A DNA stretch of 49,060 bases, from positions 1-49,060 of the forward strand of contig JANYLR010000018.1 of NCBI GenBank assembly GCA_025363715.1. The letters run 5' to 3'. Made by a program: the position numbers and the translations under genes. The stretch's first letter is position 1, and every line of letters starts with the position of its first letter. Shown here piece after piece: positions 10,805 through 18,568 of the stretch. A model generated the notes under the pieces. The model saw only the letters and a list, made by a program, of their open reading frames with translations, made no database searches and was not told where the DNA came from. This stretch comes from Holophagaceae bacterium (GTDB lineage: Bacteria; Acidobacteriota; Holophagae; Holophagales; Holophagaceae).

Positions 10805-12133
10805 ATGAGCTCCTGGAATCCCCACAGCTGGCAGCGCTTCCCGGCCCAACAGCAGCCGGTCTATGACAGCCCCTCCGAGCTTGAGGGCGCGCTCGCGCGG
10901 CTGCGCCGCCTGCCCCCCCTGGTGGTGCCGGAAGAAGTCACCCGCCTCCGCACCCTCTTAGCGGAAGCGGCCTCGGGCAAGCGCTTCCTGCTTCAGGGCG
11001 GGGACTGCGCCGAACAGTTCAAGGACTGCACGCCGGAGGCCATCGAAGGCAAGCTTCGGGTGCTGCTCCAGATGTCCGTGGCTCTCACCCATGGGGGCCG
11101 CAAGCCCGTGGTGCGGGTGGGCCGCATCGCCGGTCAGTTCGCCAAGCCCCGCAGCAAACCCACGGAGACCATTGGTGGCCGGGAGTTCCCCAGCTACCGC
11201 GGCGACCTCATCAACGGCCTGGAAGCCGACGCAGCCAGCCGCCGTACGGATCCTGCCCGCCTGCTGGAAGCCTATTTCCACGCCTCCGCCACCCTGAACC
11301 ACTTGCGGGCCCTCACCGCAGGAGGCTTTGCGGACCTGCACCATCCGGAGCGCTGGGAACTGCCGGGAGGGAGCGGCGAAGTGCCGGCCTACCGGCGCAC
11401 CCTGGATCAGGTGCGGGAGTCCCTGGATTTCCTCGAGGCCCTGGGCGGCGTCCAGCGCGATGTGCTGGAGCGCATCGACTTCTTCACCAGCCACGAGGCC
11501 CTGCTGCTGCCCTACGAGGAGGCCCTTACCCGTTGGGTCCACGAAGATGGCGGCTACTACAACCTGGGGGCCCACACGCTCTGGGTGGGCGAGCGCACCC
11601 GCCAGCTGGACGGGGCGCACATCGAGTACCTGCGTGGCCTCCGGAATCCCCTCGGCGTGAAAGTGGGCCCCTCGGCCACGCCAGAGCACTTGGTTCAGCT
11701 GCTGGCCCAGCTCGACCCCGAACGCGAATCCGGCCGCATCACGCTGATCTCCCGCTTCGGCGCCGGGAAGATCCAGGCAGCCCTGCCGCCTCTGCTGAAG
11801 GCCGTCCAGGCCACCGGCCATCCCGTGCTCTGGAGCTGCGATCCCATGCATGGCAACGGCACGGAAAGCTCGACCGGACTGAAGACCCGCGACTTCGCCT
11901 CCATCCTCTCTGAATTGAAACAGGCCTTCCAGATTCACCGGGCCCACGGCTCCCACCTGGGCGGTGTCCACATCGAGCTCACGGGGGAGGCGGTCACCGA
12001 GTGCACCGGCGGCACCGAGGCCCTGTCCGAGGCCGACCTCCTCAGGGCCTACGAGACCGGCTGCGATCCCCGGCTGAATGGCACCCAGAGCCTGGAGATG
12101 GCCTTCCTCATCGCGGAGATGATGCGGGGCTAG
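10805..12133 (+). CDS. class II 3-deoxy-7-phosphoheptulonate (DAHP) synthase
   Basis: Encodes 442 residues of the plant/mycobacterial class II family, the first enzyme of the shikimate pathway (PEP plus erythrose-4-phosphate). Diagnostic segments are LLQGGDCAEQF, RVGRIAGQFAKPRS, SYRGDLINGLE, the metal-site CDPMHGNG and SHLGGVHIELTGEAVTEC. The N-terminus WNPHSWQRFPAQQQP is the usual class II opening. It is short relative to mycobacterial enzymes, which have an extra N-terminal regulatory part, so feedback control may differ. nadA lies upstream on the same strand and they may share a transcript. Confidence 0.95.
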   Translation: MSSWNPHSWQRFPAQQQPVYDSPSELEGALARLRRLPPLVVPEEVTRLRTLLAEAASGKRFLLQGGDCAEQFKDCTPEAIEGKLRVLLQMSVALTHGGRKPVVRVGRIAGQFAKPRSKPTETIGGREFPSYRGDLINGLEADAASRRTDPARLLEAYFHASATLNHLRALTAGGFADLHHPERWELPGGSGEVPAYRRTLDQVRESLDFLEALGGVQRDVLERIDFFTSHEALLLPYEEALTRWVHEDGGYYNLGAHTLWVGERTRQLDGAHIEYLRGLRNPLGVKVGPSATPEHLVQLLAQLDPERESGRITLISRFGAGKIQAALPPLLKAVQATGHPVLWSCDPMHGNGTESSTGLKTRDFASILSELKQAFQIHRAHGSHLGGVHIELTGEAVTECTGGTEALSEADLLRAYETGCDPRLNGTQSLEMAFLIAEMMRG

Positions 12134-12311
12134 GCCCCTGATCCACAGATTGCACAGGTTCACACAGATTGAAAACGGGGGCGTGGCTGATTCGGGGGGT
12201 ATCGCTTCGTAAGCCAGGGTTCCATCGGGGGCGCCGGGGTCGCGGCGGCGAGGCAGCGGCACCGGATCCGGGCTAATCCGGCGCGTGGCCCGGACGGCGC
12301 CCTGGGGCCGC

Positions 12312-13316
12312 TCAGGCCGGGCGGATGGGCGCAGGCAGGGCCACGCCGAAGGTGCGGGACAGGGCCTCCAGCCGCTCCCAGAGGAAGGGCTGGATGGGCA
12401 CGCCATGCTCCAATCGCTCCCGCCGCGCGGCCTCGCCGGATTCGCCGGGGAAGCGGATGGGCTCGGCCCCGGGCTCCAGGGGCACCTCCCGCACATAGGC
12501 CAGCATCCGCTCCAGCTCCTCCGTGAAGGCGTCCAGGGGCTTCAGGCGGGCGATGTCGATGGCCACGCAGAACACGCCCTGGCCGTCGTCGGCGGGGTCG
12601 GGCCCCACGAAGCCCGCGCCGCTGAGGATGCCCGCCAGGGCCTCGGCCACCAGCGCCAGCCCCGTGCCCTTGTGGCCGCCGGAGGGCCGGAGGGCGCCCC
12701 CCGGGGTGAGCCAGTCCGCCGGGAGCGCCAGCCCCCGGTCCCGCCATTCCGACACCTTGCCCATGGCCACCACGCTGGTGGACATGTCCAGCACGAAGGG
12801 CTCGCAGGCCCGGGGCAGGCCCACCCCGATGGGGTTGGTGGACAGCCGGGGCGCGTCCCCGCCCTGGGGGGCCACCGCCTGCCCGCCCCCCGCGTCGTTG
12901 AACCAGAACAGGATGGCCACCCCGGCCCGGGCGCCCCGGGCGCAGTAGTCCGCGATGCGCCCGGCGTACGAGGCCCGCCGCAGGGCTAGGCCCGCGATAC
13001 CGTGGGCCTGGGCCCGTTCCACCGCCAGGTCCGTCAGGTCCCGCAGGGCGATGTGGCCCATGCAACAGCGCCCGTCCAGGCGCAGGAGGGCGCCCAGGTC
13101 CAGCTCCACCCCGGGCCGCTCCCCGGGCGCCAGTAGGCCTGACCCGGCCCGCTCCACATACTCCGGCAGGCGGCGCAGGCCATGGGACTCATGCCCCGCC
13201 AGATCCGATGCGACGATGACCCCCGCCGTGAAGGCCGCGTCCTCGGGGTTCATGCCGATGGCTTCCAGGATGGCGCTGGCGAAGCGGCGGAGTTCTTCGG
13301 CTTGGCAAAGCAACAT
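12312..13316 (-). CDS. malate/lactate dehydrogenase family (Ldh2/YlbC type) oxidoreductase
   Basis: A 334-residue NAD(P)H-dependent dehydrogenase of the type 2 malate/L-lactate dehydrogenase family. The motif SDLAGHESHGLRRLPEYV carries the catalytic histidine. NPIGVGLPR, LDMSTSVVAMGKV and PSGGHKGTGLALVAE are family blocks. Substrate (malate, lactate, ureidoglycolate, sulfolactate and others) cannot be told from sequence. The ATG at 13316 is preferred over a GTG at 13334 because GGGAGAGG sits about ten bases before it. The neighbouring genes are unrelated. Confidence 0.85.
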   Translation of the reverse strand: MLLCQAEELRRFASAILEAIGMNPEDAAFTAGVIVASDLAGHESHGLRRLPEYVERAGSGLLAPGERPGVELDLGALLRLDGRCCMGHIALRDLTDLAVERAQAHGIAGLALRRASYAGRIADYCARGARAGVAILFWFNDAGGGQAVAPQGGDAPRLSTNPIGVGLPRACEPFVLDMSTSVVAMGKVSEWRDRGLALPADWLTPGGALRPSGGHKGTGLALVAEALAGILSGAGFVGPDPADDGQGVFCVAIDIARLKPLDAFTEELERMLAYVREVPLEPGAEPIRFPGESGEAARRERLEHGVPIQPFLWERLEALSRTFGVALPAPIRPA

Positions 13317-13446
13317 GGGAATGCCCTCTCCCACCAGTCAAACAGAACGGCTCAGAGTTCCCTGGCCCCAGAAAGGCCCAGCCACATTTCGATTTAGGTT
13401 TCAGCGGTCAGTTCCTTTTGCCCTTCCCAGATGCTTGAACCAATCC

Positions 13447-13572
13447 GCCTGAACGTATGAAGCTAACCGGGCCCCGCCTGCACCGAGAGGCTGAGCGAAG
13501 CCGGGGAAGCGGGAAGATGAGAGAGAGCGGAAGACAATGCAGGCGGGGTCCGAGTTGAGCGGAGGGTTAGGC
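13447..13572 (-). repeat. integron attC-like recombination site (cassette B)
   Basis: Read on the minus strand it starts with the R'' core GCCTAAC, which contains the TAA stop of the upstream gene, and ends with GTTCAGGC, a core with one extra base relative to GTTAGGC. Between them the L'' and L' arms GCTCAAC / GGTTAGC pair with unpaired extrahelical bases. An 11-base-pair stem (13472-13482 with 13538-13548) closes a long apical region. Length is 126 bp. It is about 85% alike to the site at 14087-14210 by eye. Confidence 0.75.
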
Positions 13573-14079
13573 AATCTCATCGCCAGGTAGATTGAGAAGG
13601 TTCTTGATTTGTCCAAGCATAGAGCTGACCTTGCCAACTTTGGCTTCCCAATCTTCGAAAGCCTCTTCGGTAATGGGTTCACCTTTTTTCCATTGAACGA
13701 ATCCAATTCCTTCCTCTATGGGTCTATGAATCGAATTTCTATTCACATCAACAATGGAGTGCGCAAGCTTGTTGCGAAATTCTTGAATTACTTGGATGGA
13801 ATTAAATATCTCTCTGTGCTCATCAAAGAAGGATGGGCTTGTTGATTTTGTGATATCAGAAACAATCCGTTTCTTTTTCTCAAGGGAAAAGCTGCAAGCT
13901 ATTTTTTCGAAGAACAATTCCCGCTTCGCTTCGTCGTCAGCACAAAAATGACCTGTGATGATCTCAGCCAGATCGTGTTCGATTGAAGCGACAGAATTCA
14001 GAAAGCGACCACGGAGAATCCGGGCTCTCTCATGAATCTTCTTCCCTTTGTCTATGCTGTCGGGGTCATTGAATAGCAT
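13567..14079 (-). CDS. HEPN-like hypothetical protein in an integron-type cassette
   Basis: A 170-residue, mostly helical, charged protein. The segment FRNKLAHS contains R102-NKLA-H107, an RX4H pattern typical of HEPN-domain ribonucleases and HEPN-like proteins. The family assignment is inferred from that motif and helical character only. The gene is much richer in AT than its neighbours. The ATG is eight bases after the core site at 14087-14093 with no ribosome-binding site, and its stop lies inside the next attC core, exactly the layout of an integron gene cassette. Possible roles are a toxin or phage defence factor, but none is shown. Confidence 0.6.
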   Translation of the reverse strand: MLFNDPDSIDKGKKIHERARILRGRFLNSVASIEHDLAEIITGHFCADDEAKRELFFEKIACSFSLEKKKRIVSDITKSTSPSFFDEHREIFNSIQVIQEFRNKLAHSIVDVNRNSIHRPIEEGIGFVQWKKGEPITEEAFEDWEAKVGKVSSMLGQIKNLLNLPGDEIA

Positions 14080-14086
14080 GGGAGTT

Positions 14087-14210
14087 GCCTAACGAATGAA
14101 GCTAACCGGCCACGCCTGCACCGAGACGCTAAGCGGAGACGAGGTAGCGAAATGTTGAGAGAGAGCGGAAGGCAATGCAGGCGGGGTCCGAGTTGAGCTA
14201 AGGGTTAGGG
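14087..14210 (-). repeat. integron attC-like recombination site (cassette A)
   Basis: On the minus strand it begins CCCTAAC (imperfect R'', 14210-14204), runs through L'' (GCTCAAC), a long imperfect stem including TGCAGGC / GCCTGCA (14176-14182 with 14114-14120), L' (GGTTAGC), and ends at a perfect GTTAGGC core (14093-14087). Length is 124 bp. It follows the lipoprotein gene by 32 bases and precedes the HEPN-like gene by eight. Confidence 0.78.
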
Positions 14211-14242
14211 CGCAGAAATTGGACGCCTCTCAGACCATTTGG

Positions 14243-14659
14243 TCAGAAGTGAATGAGGGGGCCCAACCCGAACAAGAAGGGTTCACGGTAGGTAGGCACC
14301 TTTACCAAGATTGGCTCTGGGCCGGCAGAAGCCAGGAACAGAGAGAGTTCGAAGGGCTTATGCGAATGTACGCGAGCTTCTGAAGAACGCCAAGAAATGG
14401 TGGTACCAGGCTTTCCTGGTACGATCAAAAAGGTTATCGGTTCTGTGGATATGGCGCTCCAAAGTAACGTGCCATCTTTATTTGGTACCTCGATGGTAAA
14501 CAAGTATTCCTTTGTTTCAGGGTCGACATATATTGTACGAGATCCATGGATGCCGCTGAGTGAGGTTGTTGGATAAATGTTCATCCTCGTGCAACCGAGC
14601 ATGGAAATTGCGATTGAGCTAGAGATCAGAAGCAAATATTTTGTATTTCTTGTAATCAT
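14243..14659 (-). CDS. hypothetical lipoprotein in an integron-type cassette
   Basis: A 138-residue protein with a lipoprotein signal: Lys/Arg start MITRNTKY, hydrophobic core LLLISSSIAIS, lipobox MLGC. The mature part is beta-rich and unrecognised. The ATG at 14659 has a GGAG site five bases upstream; a GTG at 14677 is an alternative. The gene is AT-rich against its surroundings and is bounded by a core GTTAGGGC (14694-14687) upstream and the attC-like site at 14087-14210 downstream, so it looks like cassette A of a small array. Confidence 0.6.
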   Translation of the reverse strand: MITRNTKYLLLISSSIAISMLGCTRMNIYPTTSLSGIHGSRTIYVDPETKEYLFTIEVPNKDGTLLWSAISTEPITFLIVPGKPGTTISWRSSEARVHSHKPFELSLFLASAGPEPILVKVPTYREPFLFGLGPLIHF

Positions 14660-14686
14660 GACGACTCCAGTTGTCACGATGAGAAA

Positions 14687-14694
14687 GCCCTAAC
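14687..14694 (-). repeat. third integron-type core site at the array edge
   Basis: GTTAGGGC on the minus strand, 28 bases upstream of the lipoprotein start, matches the CCCTAAC/GCCC core of the attC-like site that ends cassette A. Upstream of it no full attC stem and no integrase gene were found up to 14844, so it may be the remains of an attI or of an older attC. Confidence 0.4.
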
Positions 14695-14843
14695 TTTGAA
14701 TTAGACGAACTGGATTAGTCGCCTGGGCGTGAAGGGAAAAGCTAGGAAGGTTGAAATCTTTCTCGCGAGTCTACTTCAGACCCGACTACCATTCACGACC
14801 GATTTGTTGTCTGGAAACTCCCGGCGCCCGAAGAGCGTTTCAC

Positions 14844-15593
14844 CTACTGCACCGTCGGATGAATCCCCTCGGCTCCTAGCCGCAGCACCAGGGTGTCGAA
14901 GCCGGCGCTGAGGCGCACTTCGGCACCGGCCACCAGGTTCGGCAGGGGCTTCAGCCGCGGCGGGGGCAGCAGCATCACTTCGCCGGCGCGGAGGGCGGGC
15001 AGTTCCAGGCCCTCCCAGGCCTTGAGGGGGGCGGTGCGGCGGGTGGCGCCGGCCCGCAGCTCCAGGCTGCCCGTGGGCCACTCGTCGGTCATCCAGGCCC
15101 CCAGGACGGCGCTACCGCCCGCCTCTAGGGCCAGGCAGAACCCCGCGATGGCACCCCCGGCCAGGCCCACCGCCGCCAGACAGGGCTGGGGCGGCCCGGA
15201 CAGCTCCGCCCCCTGCCCGCCCACGCCGAGGCGATCCAGGCTCAGCCCGTCCAGGCGGCGCAGGGAGGCGGGCCGGGGCAGGCAGGGCAGCAGATCCGCC
15301 GAAGAAGCCGCCGGGGCCAAGGCCTCAGGGAGGGTGCCCCGCCGGTCCCACTTCTCCGCGTAGGCCACGGTTTGCCGCACCCGCGCCAGGGCCCGGGGCC
15401 CGCCCTCCAGCACGCGGCGCAGGCTGGCGGGCACCAGGGCCTCGGCCAGGCGCTCAGGCTCGCCCTCGCCCAGCTTGCGCAGGCGCACGGCCTCGATGCG
15501 ATTCAAATCCGCCACCCGGCCCGAGGCCAGGCGGGCCACCAGGGCCCGGCGCTCGACCGGCCCTTCCGCCCAGACCGCGGTGCCTAAAAACAT
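14844..15593 (-). CDS. hypothetical protein coupled to a thioesterase
   Basis: A 249-residue protein, rich in Leu, Ala, Arg and Gly, that I do not recognise. It has no signal peptide or clear membrane segment. The C-terminal half is beta-rich (GSLELRAG, GEVMLLPPPR, VRLSAGFDTLVLRLG). The end resembles fumarylacetoacetate-hydrolase folds only vaguely and no catalytic Glu/Asp set is evident, so I do not assign it. Its ATG overlaps the thioesterase stop in TGATG (15591-15595), indicating translational coupling and a likely shared function. Confidence 0.65.
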   Translation of the reverse strand: MFLGTAVWAEGPVERRALVARLASGRVADLNRIEAVRLRKLGEGEPERLAEALVPASLRRVLEGGPRALARVRQTVAYAEKWDRRGTLPEALAPAASSADLLPCLPRPASLRRLDGLSLDRLGVGGQGAELSGPPQPCLAAVGLAGGAIAGFCLALEAGGSAVLGAWMTDEWPTGSLELRAGATRRTAPLKAWEGLELPALRAGEVMLLPPPRLKPLPNLVAGAEVRLSAGFDTLVLRLGAEGIHPTVQ

Positions 15594-15988
15594 CAGGCCT
15601 GGGCCTCCAGCCATTCCCGGGTGGCGGGCAGCAGGGGCTTGGGCCGGTTGGTAATGAAGTCGAGCATCACCTGCACGGTCTTCCCCTCGGCCATGAGATC
15701 GCCGCCAAGCCCCCGGGTGAGCCGGTAGGTCAGCTCGAAGGAGCTGTTGCCCACCTTGGTGCAGTGCAGCTCCACCCGCACATCGTCGCCCAGGAGGATC
15801 GGCACCCGATAGTCCACCTCGGCCCGAGCGATGAGGAAGCCCTCCTCCTGGAATTTCCGTCCCCCCAGGAAGCTGCGCCACCACTGGAAGCGCGCCTGCT
15901 CCATGTAGCTCACCACCACCGCATTGTTCACGTGGCCCATGGCGTCCAGATCGCTGAATCGCACCTCGATGGGATGAGAAAAGGGCAT
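15593..15988 (-). CDS. acyl-CoA thioesterase, 4HBT/YbgC type
   Basis: A 131-residue single hotdog-fold protein. The motif VRFSDLDAMGHVNNAVVVSYMEQAR is the 4-hydroxybenzoyl-CoA thioesterase signature with its catalytic Asp and the GHVNN turn. Enzymes of this group hydrolyse acyl-CoA (or acyl-ACP) to free acid; the chain type is not predictable. The ATG follows GGAGGCCCC. It is followed, with a one-base overlap, by the unrecognised 249-residue gene. Confidence 0.88.
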   Translation of the reverse strand: MPFSHPIEVRFSDLDAMGHVNNAVVVSYMEQARFQWWRSFLGGRKFQEEGFLIARAEVDYRVPILLGDDVRVELHCTKVGNSSFELTYRLTRGLGGDLMAEGKTVQVMLDFITNRPKPLLPATREWLEAQA

Positions 15989-16061
15989 GGGGCCTCCGGA
16001 CGTTCCAACCTACCCGATCCTGGTAATCGGCGCGACTGGTCGTGGTGTTTTCCAAGAGCAT

Positions 16062-16502
16062 AAAGCGGAAACCGCGAAAGACACGAAAGGGCACGAAAAA
16101 GGCGGAGATGGGCCGCCTGGGATTAAAGTGAAAAGCGGCACTGCATTTGGCCGGTGATCCACGGTGATTAACAGTGATGGGGCGTTTGATGCGCAGCATG
16201 GGCTCCACCCCGGGGCGCTGCCGCCGAGCTTTTTGAGTGCTCGGAGGCGGCGCCCTGGGGTGACTTCCGGCCCAGCCGGAAGCCGCCGAAGGCGGGCCCA
16301 TGCGGGGTCTTGCGCAGCCCAATCTCCGTAATCACTGGAATCACCGGCAGAGATTTTTCAAGAGCGACACGAAGAAGTGTCGGCCCAACACGTGCGGCTC
16401 AAGCGGCCCCGGGAGGCAGCCCGAGCTTTCGGAACGGAAGCAGAGGCTTATCTGTACGCCTTTCGCGCGCCCGAAGGGCGATTCGCGTTCATTCGCGGTT
16501 CC
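16062..16502. repeat. intergenic repeat region bounded by CGCGAA-type inverted repeats
   Basis: The 549-base gap between the thioesterase and the DCC gene has no convincing gene. Its left part (16062-16105) carries an AACCGCGAAAGACACGAAAG-type repeat, and its right end (about 16475-16502) carries the inverted version, TTCGCGTTCATTCGCGGTTCC-like. The same family flanks the GxxExxY gene at 29771-30216. In between are several hairpins, including one at 16206-16262 and CGACAC/GTGTCG near 16365-16382. It may be a decayed mobile unit. Confidence 0.5.
16206..16262. repeat. long GC-rich hairpin
   Basis: Arms 16206-16229 and 16239-16262 pair at 21 of 24 positions around the loop TTTTTGAGT. It lies inside the repeat region between the thioesterase and DCC genes and could act as a terminator or a REP-like element. 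Confidence 0.6.
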
Positions 16503-16537
16503 ATGCTTTTTCAGTGGGGCCATGGCATGATGCGCCG

Positions 16538-16906
16538 ATGCCCGCGCCGCTGCTGCTCGCCTACGATCCCGCCTGCACCCTCTGCTGCCGCATGGCCCTC
16601 TGGCTGGCTCGCCGGGACCGCCGGGGCCTGCTGACCATCCTCTCCCTGCGGGATCCCAACCTCCTGGCCCTGGCGCCGGAGCTGGGGGGTCGGCCCGTGG
16701 AAAAGGAGATCCACGGCCTGGACCTGGGCACCCGGGAGGTGTGGGCCGGGGCCGACCTGCTGGGCCCCATCGCCCGGCGCCTGCCGGGCTGGCGCTGGCT
16801 CGCCCCGGTGTTGGCCGTACCCGGTCTGCCGGGCCTGCTGAACCGGGTCTACCTCCGCTGGGCGGCCTGGCGCTTCCGCCGCACGGGCCGCCAGCCCTTC
16901 GCGTAG
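16538..16906 (+). CDS. DCC family (DUF393) thiol-disulfide oxidoreductase-like protein
   Basis: A 122-residue protein opening with LLLAYDPACTLCCRMALWLARRD. The DPxCxLC motif with its CXXC defines the DCC/DUF393 family, thioredoxin-like proteins of poorly known function. A later segment with Gly/Leu/Pro-rich hydrophobic runs (LPGWRWLAPVLAVPGLPGLLNRVY) is typical. The ATG at 16538 puts the motif near the N-terminus as in relatives; there is no strong ribosome-binding site. The MITE-like element begins six bases after the stop. Confidence 0.75.
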   Translation: MPAPLLLAYDPACTLCCRMALWLARRDRRGLLTILSLRDPNLLALAPELGGRPVEKEIHGLDLGTREVWAGADLLGPIARRLPGWRWLAPVLAVPGLPGLLNRVYLRWAAWRFRRTGRQPFA

Positions 16907-16912
16907 CCTATA

Positions 16913-17224
16913 GAGTGCCTAACCAGACCCCGACGAGGCCGCGATGAAGCCAGGCAGGATGCACCGCAGATGTCAGTTTGTCTCGCGTATCGCCGCAGGC
17001 GATACCGAGAGGGAAGGGCCCGCCGGGCAACGTGGTTCGTTGTTCAAGGGACCTGACGCCGCGGGGCGCCTGCCTGATTTCATCCCTTCGGGCGAGGGCC
17101 GGCGAGCGTCGCGATCCAGCGTCACGCTCGTCGCACGTAGTACCCGCTACGCTTCGACTCGCGTTCCTCGCCTCGCTCGCACGGCGGCCCTCGCGCGGCC
17201 CCGTGGGGGTTTGGTTAGGCACTC
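16913..17224. mobile_element. 312-bp MITE-like element with terminal inverted repeats
   Basis: The ends at 16913-16943 and 17194-17224 are inverted copies of about 31 bp with roughly four mismatches, beginning GAGTGCCTAACC. The element is flanked by ATA on both sides (16910-16912 and 17225-17227), a likely 3-bp target duplication. No transposase is encoded; an open frame of 104 codons spans it on the minus strand but is Arg-rich with no known domain. It ends six bases before the CPBP start codon, leaving that gene without a visible ribosome-binding site. Confidence 0.7.
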
Positions 17225-17230
17225 ATAGCG

Positions 17231-18568
17231 ATGCTTCCCGAACCCCGAGCCTGGCAGCCCGACCGCAGCTGGGCCGACCCCCTGATCATCCTGCTGACCC
17301 TGCTGTCTCTGCTGGCGGCTGGCCTAGCCCTTCGGGTCCGGGGCCAGAATTCCCGGCGACCGGCGGACCAGGTGGGGCTCCAGGGCCGGATCCTGGAAGT
17401 GGTCCTGGCCGGGCCATCGCTACTCGGCCGGAAGGTGGGCGCGCGGGAATGGGCCAAGGCCGAATCCCAGCTGAAGGAACCCTGGGACCAGGCCCTGCTG
17501 GCTGTGCTCAAAGCGGAGCAGAACGGCCAAGCGCCTTCGGAGAGGCGAAGCCCTGAGCTGATGTCCGCTCCTGTGGGTCCCGGGGGGGAGCGCTTCCGGC
17601 GAGCCTACCTGGCCGCCTATGCGGGAGAGCCCATGCCGGATCGCGCCGGGCGGGAGGAAGTCCACCAGCGGCTGGGCCATGGGTACGCGGCGGATCTGCT
17701 CGAGGCCCGTCTGCAGGATCGGGAAGGCGGGGGTGAGGCCCTGCGCACCCAGGCCCGGGCCGCCCTGGGCACCCGGTTCGCCGGGCTGGGGATCCTGGGC
17801 TTCCTGACGATGTCCCTGGCCACCGGGGGCCTGGTCCTGGGCCTCTACCTGCTGGCCACCAGCGATCGAAACCCGGCCCAACCCCTGCCAGCATGGACCC
17901 TCTCCAGCCGGGCCGCCGCCGTGGTGCTGCTCGCCTGGTTCCTGGCCTACTTCGTCTCGGGGAATGTCGTAGGTCTGCTTCTGCATCCCTGGCCCGGGCT
18001 GCGCTGGCTGGCCCCTCCCCTGACCTATCTGCTTCACGCGGGCTTCGGCCTGCTGCTCCTCTGCCGGGCAGAAGGAGTCGGACTTGCCAGCCTTTGGCAG
18101 CGAGTGGCGCCGGGCCGCCCGGGCCGGGACCTGGCCTGGGGTGCGGCCTTTCTCGCCCTGGCTGTCCTGCTGGTCATCGTCGCGGCCCTCCTTTCGAGTC
18201 TTCTCCTGCGACCCGAGCAGAGCCCCCAGCGCGATCTGCAGGAGCTGATGCGGGGCCTGTCCGGCTGGGGCCCCAATCTGATCCTGTTTCTGACCGTAGC
18301 CCTGGTGGCCCCCTGCTTCGAGGAGCTGCTGTTCCGGGGGTTCCTGTTACCAGTCCTGGCCCGGAGCCAGCCGATGGCTCTGGCCCTGGCTGGTTCGGCC
18401 CTGCTGTTCGGAGCCATCCACTTGCAGCCCTCGGGCCTTCCCATCCTCAGCACCCTGGGCCTGGTCATGGGCCTGGCCATGCGCCACACCGGCAGCCTGC
18501 GGACGCCCATCGTCGTCCACGGGGCCTGGAATGGGGGCCTCTTCCTGCTGATGCGGGCCTTCGCTTAG
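17231..18568 (+). CDS. CPBP family intramembrane glutamic endopeptidase
   Basis: A 445-residue membrane protein. The C-terminal half carries the CPBP/CAAX-protease motifs: PCFEELLFRGF (EEXXXR), FGAIHLQ (His) and VVHGAWNGG (HXXXN). Around eight hydrophobic segments are visible, the first near residues 15-35. A long polar stretch at about 60-180 precedes the transmembrane block, an unusual extension. Substrates of bacterial members are mostly unknown. The start abuts the MITE-like element. The last four bases overlap the end of the convergent kinase gene. Confidence 0.88.
   Translation: MLPEPRAWQPDRSWADPLIILLTLLSLLAAGLALRVRGQNSRRPADQVGLQGRILEVVLAGPSLLGRKVGAREWAKAESQLKEPWDQALLAVLKAEQNGQAPSERRSPELMSAPVGPGGERFRRAYLAAYAGEPMPDRAGREEVHQRLGHGYAADLLEARLQDREGGGEALRTQARAALGTRFAGLGILGFLTMSLATGGLVLGLYLLATSDRNPAQPLPAWTLSSRAAAVVLLAWFLAYFVSGNVVGLLLHPWPGLRWLAPPLTYLLHAGFGLLLLCRAEGVGLASLWQRVAPGRPGRDLAWGAAFLALAVLLVIVAALLSSLLLRPEQSPQRDLQELMRGLSGWGPNLILFLTVALVAPCFEELLFRGFLLPVLARSQPMALALAGSALLFGAIHLQPSGLPILSTLGLVMGLAMRHTGSLRTPIVVHGAWNGGLFLLMRAFA

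Noticed and set aside
13447..14210. Paired ~120-bp repeats taken as long terminal repeats of a transposon
   Set aside because: They are direct, not inverted, relative to each other, hold internal quasi-palindromes, and their core ends fit attC sites much better.
15594..16322. N-terminal extension that would join the 249-residue unknown to sequence upstream of the thioesterase
   Set aside because: It would run through the thioesterase gene in another frame; the coupled ATG at 15593 explains the start better.
16908..17222. 104-codon minus-strand frame covering the MITE-like element
   Set aside because: Arg-rich, no known domain, and it reads through both terminal repeats; probably not coding.
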